A stretch of 40,403 nt of DNA. Origin: Candidatus Loosdrechtia aerotolerans. Lineage in GTDB: Bacteria > Planctomycetota > Brocadiia > Brocadiales > Brocadiaceae. Each line of letters opens with the position of its first letter. Position 1 is the stretch's first letter. Shown piece by piece: positions 32,247 through 40,348 of the stretch. Location of the stretch: the NCBI GenBank assembly GCA_021646405.1, contig SOER01000031.1, forward strand, positions 1 to 40,403. The letters run 5' to 3'. The translations under genes and the position numbers were made by a program. The notes under the pieces were generated by a model. That model was not told the DNA's origin, ran no database searches, and saw only the letters and a program-made list of their open reading frames with translations.

Positions 32247-33569
32247 TTAAGAAAAAACCTGGTATTCTGAATGTATAAATCTGTCTTCCATACATAGATA
32301 GACAGGGACAGAGGTACAATAGTGGCGGATCCAGGATATCATGTTTCTGTATAGAGAAATTCTTATCCGCTTGGGGTATCTAAGCTTACCATCATGACCA
32401 GTAAAAAATTCTTCGTCCAGGATCGTGTTATCCGGGAAGCGGTTTTCAATAATCTTTTTCAGACGTGGTGTCATACGTAACGTTCCAAGACTTATCCAGG
32501 CAATATGCCTTCCATCGATAGTCGTCAGGAGAGTATGAATAAGTTCCTTATAATCGGATTCCCATCCTTGATAGTAAATAATGGGATCAAAATGAAAGGC
32601 AACCCGGTACCCGCATTTAACGCATGTTTGTGCAGCCTTTAATCGTTCTGTCATTGAAGCGGTAAAATATTCAACGGTTTCTACAACAGACTGAGGATTC
32701 ACAGACCATGAAACAATGACATTTTTCGCTCCTGGTGCGGAGGTTAGGAGTCCGATGTTATTGCTTTTTGTTTTAAATTCAAAGCTACTGTCCGGATAGT
32801 GCCGGAAAAACTCAACGATTTGCGGTGAATACCCTGTAATATGATCAAATACCAGGGAATCGGTTAATTCGCCGGAACCACAGCGGATGTTCTGTTTACT
32901 GTTTTTAAAAACACTGAAAAAGTCCTCAATGTTTGCCGGCAGTATAATACCGGGTGAATTAATATAATCCTGAAGGATGCAATAGGAACACTCATACGGG
33001 CATCCGCTTCCTAAATTAACGACAATATAACCACAGGATGCCGATTCATTGGAACACGGACATCGTTTGTAAAAATCAAAATTTTCCCGTATAAGGTAAA
33101 AATCCTGTAACCTGCGATTATAGTCGTCAATGCTCAGCCGTCTCTTCCCTATATGGTCTTTGTATGTTTTGATTATTTCAACCTTGCTGTCAGGGAAAAG
33201 ATTCCTTATCCTTGTAGCGAACCCTGTGTGGAAAACAGATTCCTCAACAAAAAGAGTTTTGGGGTATATTACCGGTTTTGAATCTTTATCTACCCGGAGA
33301 TCCGGACGAAGAGAAATATCAAAGAGAGATGGCCTGATTCCCTGATTCTCTTCGGTTAAAGACGGATAACGCCGCCTTAACAGGTAATCTTTAATGTTGG
33401 TAAAACGGCTCGGTGGCTTCGGTAACTCCTGAGCGATTTTTGTATAGTCAATACGTTCTCGCTTGGCAATCTCAAAGAGAAGTCGGGATATTTCCTGTTG
33501 TTTATTTTTACCAATATAGGTATAGGTTGTACTTACAAACGTTTTGATATGTTCCGGATTGGGAATCAT
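32247..33569 (-). CDS. Radical SAM protein, spore photoproduct lyase-like
   Basis: A 440-residue protein. The radical SAM cluster motif is C190, C194 and C197 (CPYECSYC), preceded by extra cysteines in KRCPCSNESASCGY that could bind a second metal site or be structural. FHTGFATRIRNLFPDSKVEII and GCPYECSYCILQDYINSPGIILPAN are typical of the SPL-like family, although it is not from a spore former. Members outside Bacilli are of unknown function, possibly DNA photoproduct repair or other radical chemistry. The start ATG 33569 overlaps the stop of the aldo/keto reductase gene (TAATG), which indicates translational coupling; a longer frame to 33677 would lie inside that gene. Confidence 0.82.
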   Translation of the reverse strand: MIPNPEHIKTFVSTTYTYIGKNKQQEISRLLFEIAKRERIDYTKIAQELPKPPSRFTNIKDYLLRRRYPSLTEENQGIRPSLFDISLRPDLRVDKDSKPVIYPKTLFVEESVFHTGFATRIRNLFPDSKVEIIKTYKDHIGKRRLSIDDYNRRLQDFYLIRENFDFYKRCPCSNESASCGYIVVNLGSGCPYECSYCILQDYINSPGIILPANIEDFFSVFKNSKQNIRCGSGELTDSLVFDHITGYSPQIVEFFRHYPDSSFEFKTKSNNIGLLTSAPGAKNVIVSWSVNPQSVVETVEYFTASMTERLKAAQTCVKCGYRVAFHFDPIIYYQGWESDYKELIHTLLTTIDGRHIAWISLGTLRMTPRLKKIIENRFPDNTILDEEFFTGHDGKLRYPKRIRISLYRNMISWIRHYCTSVPVYLCMEDRFIHSEYQVFS

Positions 33570-34498
33570 TATTCTGCGATTACCGTAAAATGCCTCTCGA
33601 TAAATGCCACTTGTTCCGGAGACAAATCCCATTGTACCGATTCCGTATTTGTGAGGGCTTGTTCCCTGTTGCGGCATCCGACTAAGACGCTTGTGATACC
33701 CTCCTTTTGCCGGATATAGTTGATTGCAATCTGATATAAGGGGCGTTCTATTTCTTTCAGTTTTTCCAGACTGGTCTGTATTTGTTCGAATTGTTTACTT
33801 TGATAAAATTTATAAAAAAAGTTTCGGGCATCGCTGCTGGTGAAGTGCGGTTGTTTGTGATATTTACCTGATAGTATGCCTCCTCCAAGAGGACCGTAAG
33901 CTAAAATACCGATCTGCTTCTCCCGGCAGAAGGGAAGCAGGTCTTTCTCAATGGACCGGTTTAATAAGGAATACTGAACCTGAAGAGAGACAACCGGAGC
34001 AAATGACAGGGCGTTTTTCAAGAGGTCTAAATCAAAATTCGATATACCAATATGCCGGATTTTGCCCTGTGATTGTAATTGTAACAGCGTTGACATGGTC
34101 TTTTCAATGGGTGTATCCGGATCAGGCCAGTGACATTGATACAGATCAATGCAGTCAATTTGTAAACGCCGGAGAGATGCTTCGACCTCTTTTTCTATTG
34201 ATTCCGGGCTCAGGTTAAAGGTAATCCTTTTGCCGTCCTTGATCAAACCACATTTGGTGGCAACAATAATGCGATTGCGGTTTGATTTCAACACCTCACC
34301 AATAATTTCTTCAGACAGTCCATCGCCGTAAATAGGAGCAGTATCGATGAAGTTAACACCATGTTCAATAGCCGCATGAGCGGCATTGATACAATCCTTT
34401 TTTTCTGCGCCGCTCCAATGACTTGAACCAAACACCCATGTTCCCAGACCAATGGTTGAAATTTTGAGATCTGTACTTGGTAGAGTTATATAGTTCAT
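33569..34498 (-). CDS. Aldo/keto reductase
   Basis: NADPH-dependent oxidoreductase of 309 residues with a TIM barrel. The catalytic tetrad is complete: D52 and Y57 (NFIDTAPIYGDG), K82 (IIVATKCG) and H123 (DLYQCHWPDP). The cofactor-binding C-terminal SVLVGCRN segment is present. It resembles the AKR11/YhdN-like stress-type reductases. The substrate is not readable. It is directly coupled to the downstream SPL-like radical SAM gene (TAATG), so the two may act in one process. Confidence 0.92.
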   Translation of the reverse strand: MNYITLPSTDLKISTIGLGTWVFGSSHWSGAEKKDCINAAHAAIEHGVNFIDTAPIYGDGLSEEIIGEVLKSNRNRIIVATKCGLIKDGKRITFNLSPESIEKEVEASLRRLQIDCIDLYQCHWPDPDTPIEKTMSTLLQLQSQGKIRHIGISNFDLDLLKNALSFAPVVSLQVQYSLLNRSIEKDLLPFCREKQIGILAYGPLGGGILSGKYHKQPHFTSSDARNFFYKFYQSKQFEQIQTSLEKLKEIERPLYQIAINYIRQKEGITSVLVGCRNREQALTNTESVQWDLSPEQVAFIERHFTVIAE

Positions 34499-34546
34499 TT
34501 TATATCAGAATGTATTTTCAAAAAGTTTCAAAAAATAGTCCGGTAT

Positions 34547-35875
34547 TTACCGTAATCTCATCTCCCTTTTTCTTTTGATCTCTGCCTCCTCCTGCAATCT
34601 TCTCGCTTCATTTCTTATCATGTTCATATCCTTTTGTAGTTCCGCTAATCCATAAAAATATGTGTATGGAAAATTCATATGGTATGCCCCCTTTGAGGCT
34701 ACGGTTGCACTGCACAGGAGTTTATTGTAGAAATGTACGATATCTGATCTCCCGTGATACGTCTGTAAATTTCCAAGAATAATGGCGTGGTAAAGGGATG
34801 GTGTATCAGAAAGTTCTTTGCTTGAGAGATAGAGGATACCATCCTCTTCCAATCCAAGGATAATATCCTTTGCCTTACGAATACTGTCGGTCACGTCTTT
34901 GTGGAGTAAATCTGCATCCGCCAGTACCTCTTGTGCAAAACTTGAAGTATGGCATCTCGCACAAATGGATACCATATCACGTCTATCGGCTGTTTCAGCC
35001 CTGCCGGCAGCAATGTTGTTTTCCCTTGTATAAGATACGTTACCTTCTTCAGGTCCATGAGTAATCCCAAAACTTACATTATGGGTACCTTGAGGCATAT
35101 GGCAGGTAACACATACCGGGGATCGTAAATCGTAAATTGACTGGGATTCTTTCGGCAGAGCAGTCTGGCCTGCTGTATGAACGGCTCCGTGTTTTGATGA
35201 AATATAGATATCATAATACGGCTGATCCGGTCCTGTATGACATGTTCTGCAAGCCTCAGGGGATCTTGCCCCGGCTGGAGTAAAGGTATGTCGTGTATGA
35301 CACGAATTGCATGTAAATTGTATATTGTGGCACTGCCCGCATTTCGATGCCCGTACATCCCCGGGGAGTGCTGCAAATTGTTCGTATTCCTGTATCTTCC
35401 GCCAGGCAGTGGAATGGCGGCTCTTTAAAAATTCGTTGTATTCCTTGCTGTGACATTTTCCGCACGTACCGGCAGAGACACGGCGGTATACCTTCTCGTC
35501 CTCACAATTACCTCTCTGTGCAGAAAGATACGCTAATTCATCAGCGTCCCTACGTTCCGGTTCCGGGGCCGAGTTCACATGGCACGCCTCACAACCAACA
35601 CCCTTTCTGGCGTGTATGCTGCCATCCCAATCTGTAATCCCGCCATACGTTACACCACATTCTTTATGGCATGATATACAATACAAAGACTCCTCTGTAA
35701 TTCCTTTTTCAGCTCTTTCTGCTGCAACTGTTTTGGCCTTGGGTTCTTCCCGGGAAGTAATTACCATTTCCATTTTTGTAGAACAGCCTGTAAGCCAAAG
35801 CGATTGTATGAAAAAAATTGCGAGAAAAGAAAATTCAATGCCTGAGGTTCGCCAGGTAAAAAGACATGTCATCAT
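34547..35875 (-). CDS. Octaheme c-type lipoprotein, hydroxylamine-oxidoreductase-like
   Basis: A 442-residue exported multiheme cytochrome. A signal segment ends in a lipobox with Cys31 (LWLTGC), so it is a probable lipoprotein facing the periplasm or anammoxosome lumen. Eight CxxCH motifs occur at C66, C95, C138, C179, C189, C209, C255 and C305. The spacing, the HGAVHTAG segment and the aromatic C-terminal GAYHMNFPYTYFYGLAELQ helix resemble octaheme hydroxylamine oxidoreductase-like proteins. Anammox bacteria encode about ten such paralogues, some acting as oxidases and some as nitrite reductases. I cannot confirm a cross-linking tyrosine, so the direction of catalysis is open. The C-terminal tail is a charged helix. 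ATG 35875 or the adjacent ATG 35872 follows GGGAGAG. Confidence 0.85.
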   Translation of the reverse strand: MMTCLFTWRTSGIEFSFLAIFFIQSLWLTGCSTKMEMVITSREEPKAKTVAAERAEKGITEESLYCISCHKECGVTYGGITDWDGSIHARKGVGCEACHVNSAPEPERRDADELAYLSAQRGNCEDEKVYRRVSAGTCGKCHSKEYNEFLKSRHSTAWRKIQEYEQFAALPGDVRASKCGQCHNIQFTCNSCHTRHTFTPAGARSPEACRTCHTGPDQPYYDIYISSKHGAVHTAGQTALPKESQSIYDLRSPVCVTCHMPQGTHNVSFGITHGPEEGNVSYTRENNIAAGRAETADRRDMVSICARCHTSSFAQEVLADADLLHKDVTDSIRKAKDIILGLEEDGILYLSSKELSDTPSLYHAIILGNLQTYHGRSDIVHFYNKLLCSATVASKGAYHMNFPYTYFYGLAELQKDMNMIRNEARRLQEEAEIKRKREMRLR

Positions 35876-36095
35876 TTCTCTCCCTTTAAGAACAGGTTTT
35901 CAAGATTGTGTAATTTTATTCCAAAGGAATTAAAGAAAAGGTAAGTCTTATAATTTATTATATCGATTGAATTTCGAAACGAAAGTGAATTCCTGCTGAA
36001 ATTCCTGTCAAAAATAAAATATTTCATAGTATTTCTGCCTCTGAATCTTGTAATATTAACAAGTTATTTCAGGAGGGTTTCTGCTCCTTTTTACC

Positions 36096-36188
36096 TTTTT
36101 TGATGGCTTTTGATAGAGTTTGATTTGTCCGGTATTCACAAGGCTTTTGAGGGAATTTGATTTCTATACTTTTTGATAGCTTTTGATA
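36096..36188. repeat. Direct repeats rich in TTTTGAT
   Basis: TTTTTTGATGGCTTTTGATA (36096-36115) and TTTTTGATAGCTTTTGATA (36170-36188) are near-identical direct repeats 74 bases apart, with further TTTGA units between them. The spacer 35876-36265 holds no ORF. Confidence 0.45.
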
Positions 36189-36204
36189 CTTTCTTATGAC
36201 AAGG

Positions 36205-36225
36205 TACGACATAAGTACGACATAA
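36205..36225. repeat. Tandem TACGACATAA direct repeat
   Basis: TACGACATAA occurs at 36205-36214 and 36216-36225, an 11-base period equal to one helical turn. It lies 40 bases beyond the 3' end of hicA, where an operator for the toxin-antitoxin pair would not be expected. It may belong to a remnant of an integrated element. Confidence 0.4.
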
Positions 36226-36265
36226 AATTAAGGGGGTATCTTCTCAGTGAAGGTATCTCCTGCTA

Positions 36266-36493
36266 TTAAAGTTGGTTAAATTCTTCTATGGTAAGCCCTG
36301 CCTCTCTGATTATTGCGCGCAAGGTTCCTTTGGGTATGTCTTTCCCTTGATGATTCGGAATGACTGTTCGTTTGTGGGTAATTGGGTTATACCAGATTTC
36401 ATGACTTCCCTTTGCATGGCGGTCAAATACGAAACCTGCCCTGCGTAGTTTATGAATGACTTCAATAGGCTTTAGGGATGGGAGTCCGCTCAT
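36266..36493 (-). CDS. hicA: HicA-type mRNA interferase toxin
   Basis: A small toxin of 75 residues with the double-stranded-RNA-binding-like fold of HicA. The motif LRRAGFVFDRHAKGSHEIWYN contains the catalytic His31 (GSHEIW), followed by VIPNHQGKDIPKGTLRAIIREAGL, the typical C-terminal half. Such toxins cleave mRNA until neutralised by HicB. The start overlaps the antitoxin stop by four bases (ATGA). Confidence 0.93.
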   Translation of the reverse strand: MSGLPSLKPIEVIHKLRRAGFVFDRHAKGSHEIWYNPITHKRTVIPNHQGKDIPKGTLRAIIREAGLTIEEFNQL

Positions 36494-36744
36494 ACCTCTA
36501 AGGGAACGGGAATTTTTATTTCAAAGCTTTTTGCTTGTCCTGATGCTGTAAGTAATTCCTTAGGGAGAGGGTCATTATGTTCTATGCAGGATTCAATAAT
36601 TTTTCGTGCTACATCCTGAGCTATCTCTATAGTTTCAGCAATAGTACGGCCCTGAGCAATAAGTCCCTGAATTACAGTACTTGTGGCAAGATAGCCGCCT
36701 TCTTCCAGGGGTTCAATCAATATCGGGATTAAATATTCAGACAT
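36490..36744 (-). CDS. hicB: HicB-type antitoxin
   Basis: An 84-residue antitoxin with the partial RNase H-like HicB fold: EYLIPILIEPLEEGGYLATS, IQGLIAQGRTIAETIEIAQD and a short C-terminus. No ribbon-helix-helix or HTH DNA-binding tail is evident, so autoregulation may need another route. ATG 36744 has GGAGGAAA upstream; the frame extends to 36804 without homology. The antitoxin gene comes first, the reverse of classical hicAB. The pair stands alone in a repeat-bearing region, typical of mobile stabilisation modules. Confidence 0.88.
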   Translation of the reverse strand: MSEYLIPILIEPLEEGGYLATSTVIQGLIAQGRTIAETIEIAQDVARKIIESCIEHNDPLPKELLTASGQAKSFEIKIPVPLEV

Positions 36745-37068
36745 GTATTTCCTCCATAAAGGGAAGTTTATCATGCAAACATATAGCATGTCAAGCAAAT
36801 GCATCTCGATTTATCTGCTGGTATCATGCAGACGGGAATAAACATCAACAAATAAAAAAAGATTGAAGTGCGTGAAAGAAGTTGGTATTATGCCCTTGAT
36901 TAATTATGCATATAAAATATACCAGTGCTTATACAATAGTTTGGCTTAAGGTTAAGACATCAGAGAGGCTAAAGGTGTGGTTTGGGATCGAATAATAAGT
37001 TTTACTCCTTGCATGCCTGATTCAGGCACTGCAGTTATCATTGTACATTCTAAAAGAGGGGGATAGGT
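36745..37068. other. Spacer between hicB and the SBBP gene
   Basis: 324 bases with no supported ORF. It must carry divergent promoters. A GAGGGGGAT ribosome binding site stands just before ATG 37069. TTGATT near 36897 with TATACC 16 bases on is a weak promoter candidate for the plus strand. Confidence 0.35.
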
Positions 37069-39618
37069 ATGAAAATACCACTGAAAAGATGTACTTTTTT
37101 ATTACTGTTGGTGTGTGGAGTACTGTTCAGTTTTACCTTAAGTGCCGAATCAAAGTCTCATGAAGTAGTCGATAAAGGCAGAAGCGAAAGTCTGGATGAA
37201 ACAAGACGTATGCAGATAACAGAGGATTACGGCAGGCTGCCCCTCTGTTTCATTCAAAACGACGGGCAGATGGATGAACGGGTACGGTTTTATGAGAGGG
37301 GAAATGGGCATGCCATGTTTTTTACCAAACGGGGTGTTTGCCTGTCACTGCATCAACCATCTCCGGCAGGGGAAAAGGATATTAAAGTCAGAGGACAAGA
37401 GACACACGACCAGCAGCAAGCATCTCAAATCAATAACCCCTACCCCGAAACCATACGCCTGATTCCCTTAGGGGCAAACAAAGACCCGGAGATTGTTGCC
37501 GATGGACTACAGGAAGGCAGGGTTAATTATTTTGTTGGCGATGACCCGGAAAAATGGAAGACGAATATCCCTACCTATAGCTCGGTAATGTACAAAGAGA
37601 TCTACCAGGGTATTGACATGAAATTCTACGGGAATAACCGTCAGATGGAATATGATGTTATCGTCAAACCCGGTGCACATCCGTCCCGGGTACAGTTCTC
37701 CTATGAAGGTATAGAAGATTTAAGGATTACTGAAGAAGGAGAACTGGAGATAGGTCTCAAAGAGGGCAAACTTATCCAGAAGAAACCGTATATCTATCAG
37801 GAGATAGAGGGAAAAAGGGTAAGGGTTGAAGGAAGCTTTAAGGTGCTGGGTTCAGATGCCGGGACACAAGACCGGAAATCCTTTCTGTATGGTTTTCAGG
37901 TTACCTCCTATGACAAAAAGTATCCACTCATTATAGACCCTGTCCTGACGTACTCCACATACCTGGGGGGAAGTAGGGGTGATTTTGGCAATGGAATAGC
38001 CGTAGATAGCTCAGGAAATGCTTATGTTACTGGGCGGACTAATTCCGCCTACTTTCCAATGGCGAATGCACTCTATGGAAGCTATAATGGTGGTTCTGAT
38101 GATGTCTTTGTTACCAAAATTGATGCTACTGGAAGCAGCCTTCAGTATTCTACATACTTGGGGGGAGGCGAATCTGACTATGGTAATGAAATAGCAGTAG
38201 ACAGCTTAGGGAATGCTTATGTTACTGGACGGACTAATTCCACTGACTTTCCAATGATGAATGCCTTCATTGATAGTCATGGAGGTGATTATGATGCTTT
38301 TGTTACTAAGATTGACGCTACTGGCAGTAGACTTCAATATTCTACATATCTGGGAGGGAGTCGTGATGACTGGGGTTATGGAATAGCAGTAGACAGCTTA
38401 GGAAATGCTTATGTTACTGGACGGACTAATTCCACCAACTTTCCAACAGCGAATGCCCTCTATGGAATCAATAGTGGTAATTGGGATGCCTTTATCACCA
38501 AACTTGATGCCACTGGAAGCAGCCTTCAGTATTCTACATACTTGGGGGGAGGCAAATCTGACTATGGTAATGGAATAGCAGTAGACAGCTCAGGAAATGC
38601 TTATGTTGCCGGAGAGACTTATTCTACTGATTTTCCAACGGCGAATGCCCTTTATGGAAGCCATAATGGTTATTATGATGTCTTTGTTGCTAAGCTCGAT
38701 GCCACCGGCAGCAGCCTTTTGTATTCCACATACCTAGGGGGAAGCGATTATGACCACGGTCAGGGAATAGCAGTAGACAGCTTAGGAAATGCTTATGTTA
38801 CCGGACGGACTGAGTCCACTGACTTTCCAATGATGAATGCCTTCATTGATAGTCATGGAGGTGGTTATCATTATTATTTCGATGCCTTTGTTACCAAAAT
38901 TGATGCTACTGGCAGTAGTCTTCAGTATTCCACATACCTGGGAGGGAGTGGTGATGACATGTGTTATGCGATAGCAGCAGATAGCTCTGGAAATGCCTAT
39001 GTTACTGGAACTACTAATTCTACTGACTTTCCAATGTCGAATGCCCTCTATGAGAGCAAGATTGGTAGTTATTATTATTTCGATGCCTTTGTTACTAAGA
39101 TTGACGCTACTGGTAGCAGCCTTCAGTATTCCACATATTTGGGAGGAGATGAAGATGACAACGGTTATGGCATAGCCGTAGATAGCTCAGGAAATACTTA
39201 TGTTACTGGATATACTAAATCGACTGACTTTCCAATGTCGAATGCCCTCTATGGAATCAATAGTGGTTACTCTGATGCCTTCATAGCAAAAATAACCCCC
39301 GATGATCAGTTTGTATGCGAAGCGGATTCGATAACAACGTTTCCTGATAGATTGATAATCGGTAAGGGTAAAAAGCGCCTGATAAAAGTAACGGTAATGG
39401 GTGCGGGTGGCTGTCCCGTCGAAGGCGCAACGGTTGTCGCACATACTAGAAAAAAAGGAAGGGAGTATATATCGGTCTCTCCGAGGTTTCAAACGACAGA
39501 TGCTAATGGGCAAGCGGTATTTGTCGTTAAAGCTAACGAAACCGGTAAGACATTCGTGCTATTCAAGATAAAGGGTTTAAAATCTTTTGCAGTTGTCAGG
39601 GTTGGAGTGAAGCAATAA
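37069..39618 (+). CDS. Secreted seven-repeat SBBP beta-propeller protein
   Basis: An 849-residue exported protein. A signal peptide (about 1-27) is followed by an N-terminal domain common to SBBP proteins (PYPETIRLIPLGANKDPEI, NYFVGDDPEKWKTNIPTY, YQGIDMKFYGNNRQMEYDV). Seven SBBP repeats of about 65 residues come next, each of the form YSTYLGG...GIAVDSSGNAYVTG...FP..NAL...DAFVTKIDATGSSLQ; they begin at 37951, 38146, 38338, 38530, 38722, 38926 and 39127. Seven fits a closed propeller. The C-terminal 100 residues form an Ig-like (Big_1-type) domain (KVTVMGAGGCPVEGATV, TTDANGQAVFVV). A cell-surface or adhesion role is likely from the family. The repeats are very similar in DNA, showing recent duplication. 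The last 23 bases overlap the convergent RNase H gene. Confidence 0.9.
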   Translation: MKIPLKRCTFLLLLVCGVLFSFTLSAESKSHEVVDKGRSESLDETRRMQITEDYGRLPLCFIQNDGQMDERVRFYERGNGHAMFFTKRGVCLSLHQPSPAGEKDIKVRGQETHDQQQASQINNPYPETIRLIPLGANKDPEIVADGLQEGRVNYFVGDDPEKWKTNIPTYSSVMYKEIYQGIDMKFYGNNRQMEYDVIVKPGAHPSRVQFSYEGIEDLRITEEGELEIGLKEGKLIQKKPYIYQEIEGKRVRVEGSFKVLGSDAGTQDRKSFLYGFQVTSYDKKYPLIIDPVLTYSTYLGGSRGDFGNGIAVDSSGNAYVTGRTNSAYFPMANALYGSYNGGSDDVFVTKIDATGSSLQYSTYLGGGESDYGNEIAVDSLGNAYVTGRTNSTDFPMMNAFIDSHGGDYDAFVTKIDATGSRLQYSTYLGGSRDDWGYGIAVDSLGNAYVTGRTNSTNFPTANALYGINSGNWDAFITKLDATGSSLQYSTYLGGGKSDYGNGIAVDSSGNAYVAGETYSTDFPTANALYGSHNGYYDVFVAKLDATGSSLLYSTYLGGSDYDHGQGIAVDSLGNAYVTGRTESTDFPMMNAFIDSHGGGYHYYFDAFVTKIDATGSSLQYSTYLGGSGDDMCYAIAADSSGNAYVTGTTNSTDFPMSNALYESKIGSYYYFDAFVTKIDATGSSLQYSTYLGGDEDDNGYGIAVDSSGNTYVTGYTKSTDFPMSNALYGINSGYSDAFIAKITPDDQFVCEADSITTFPDRLIIGKGKKRLIKVTVMGAGGCPVEGATVVAHTRKKGREYISVSPRFQTTDANGQAVFVVKANETGKTFVLFKIKGLKSFAVVRVGVKQ

Positions 39619-40123
39619 AGGAGTGTTGTGTGAGAATCGTGGTAGGGCTCTGGGGAGGTCGGTTTCCCGGCCCTGCCGCTAATCCATAATCTTCTAACAA
39701 ATCGTATCCCGATGCAGCCATTTGTGCAATATAGTCACATCTCTCATTCTCTTTGTTGTTGTTGTGTCCTTTCACCCATTGAAAATTAATCACATGATAT
39801 TCTGACAGGGCAAGTAGGCGTTCCCACAGGTCAGCATTTATTGCTCTACCGGTTTTATTCCTCATCCATCCATTTGCCCGCCAGCGTCTCACCCAACCCT
39901 TTTTTATGCCATTTATTACATACAAAGAATCTGAATATAAAACTATAGCTTGTTTATCTTCAAAGGTTTCGAGCCCTTTAATACATGCTAACAACTCCAT
40001 ACGGTTGTTTGTGGTGGATTTATAACCGCCGGATAGTTCTGTACGTTTTTCTTTATCTGATATAACAACGCCATAACCGCCGGGCCCACCAGGGTTCTTC
40101 AAGCATGACCCGTCCGTATACAT
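39596..40123 (-). CDS. rnhA: Ribonuclease HI
   Basis: Cleaves RNA in RNA-DNA hybrids. The RNase H fold is complete for catalysis: MYTDGSC (first Asp), NNRMELLACIKGLE (Glu), LYSDSLYVINGIKKGW (Asp), QWVKGHNNNKENERCD (His loop and last Asp). From ATG 40123 it has 175 residues, but this start cuts into the first beta strand, since the in-frame codons before it read VTGDII. The frame stays open further upstream and encodes an RNase H1 hybrid-binding domain (listed separately) without a standard start codon. The C-terminal Pro-rich tail is longer than usual and the gene overlaps the SBBP gene by 23 bases tail to tail. Confidence 0.88.
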   Translation of the reverse strand: MYTDGSCLKNPGGPGGYGVVISDKEKRTELSGGYKSTTNNRMELLACIKGLETFEDKQAIVLYSDSLYVINGIKKGWVRRWRANGWMRNKTGRAINADLWERLLALSEYHVINFQWVKGHNNNKENERCDYIAQMAASGYDLLEDYGLAAGPGNRPPQSPTTILTQHSFIASLQP

Positions 40124-40330
40124 AATAATATCTCCAGTAACGGGTATTTTATCAGGAGATTTTGTGATATGTTGATAATCACGTCTTTTTTCATTAATCC
40201 ACTCTTGTGCTTCTTCGTAGGAATAAAATCCCTTGTAGACTGCTCCGGGATATTTGTGTATTTGCGCTTCACAACCGCCCTCTGTGTCTATAATAGTTGG
40301 ACATTTTCCTTGTAATAGTTTAGTGTAGGG
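40124..40330 (-). other. In-frame hybrid-binding (viroplasmin-like) domain of RNase H without start codon
   Basis: Upstream of the RNase H ATG the same frame reads PYTKLLQGKCPTIIDTEGG, CEAQIHKYPGAVYKGFYSYEE, AQEWINEKRRDY and a linker. This aligns with the RNase H1 hybrid-binding pattern YxVxxGxxPGIYxxWxEC, then QVxGFxGAxYKxFxTxEEA. It is free of stops up to TGA near 40384, but contains no ATG, GTG, TTG or CTG. Either a rare start codon (such as ATT or ATA) is used, a start has been lost by mutation, or the sequence has an error here. Confidence 0.65.
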
Positions 40331-40348
40331 CGAGGAGGAAAAACAACT

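Noticed and set aside
37951-39300. Regularly spaced tandem repeats resembling an array
   Set aside because: Units of about 195 bases are in frame and encode SBBP blades; repeat and spacer structure of CRISPR is absent.
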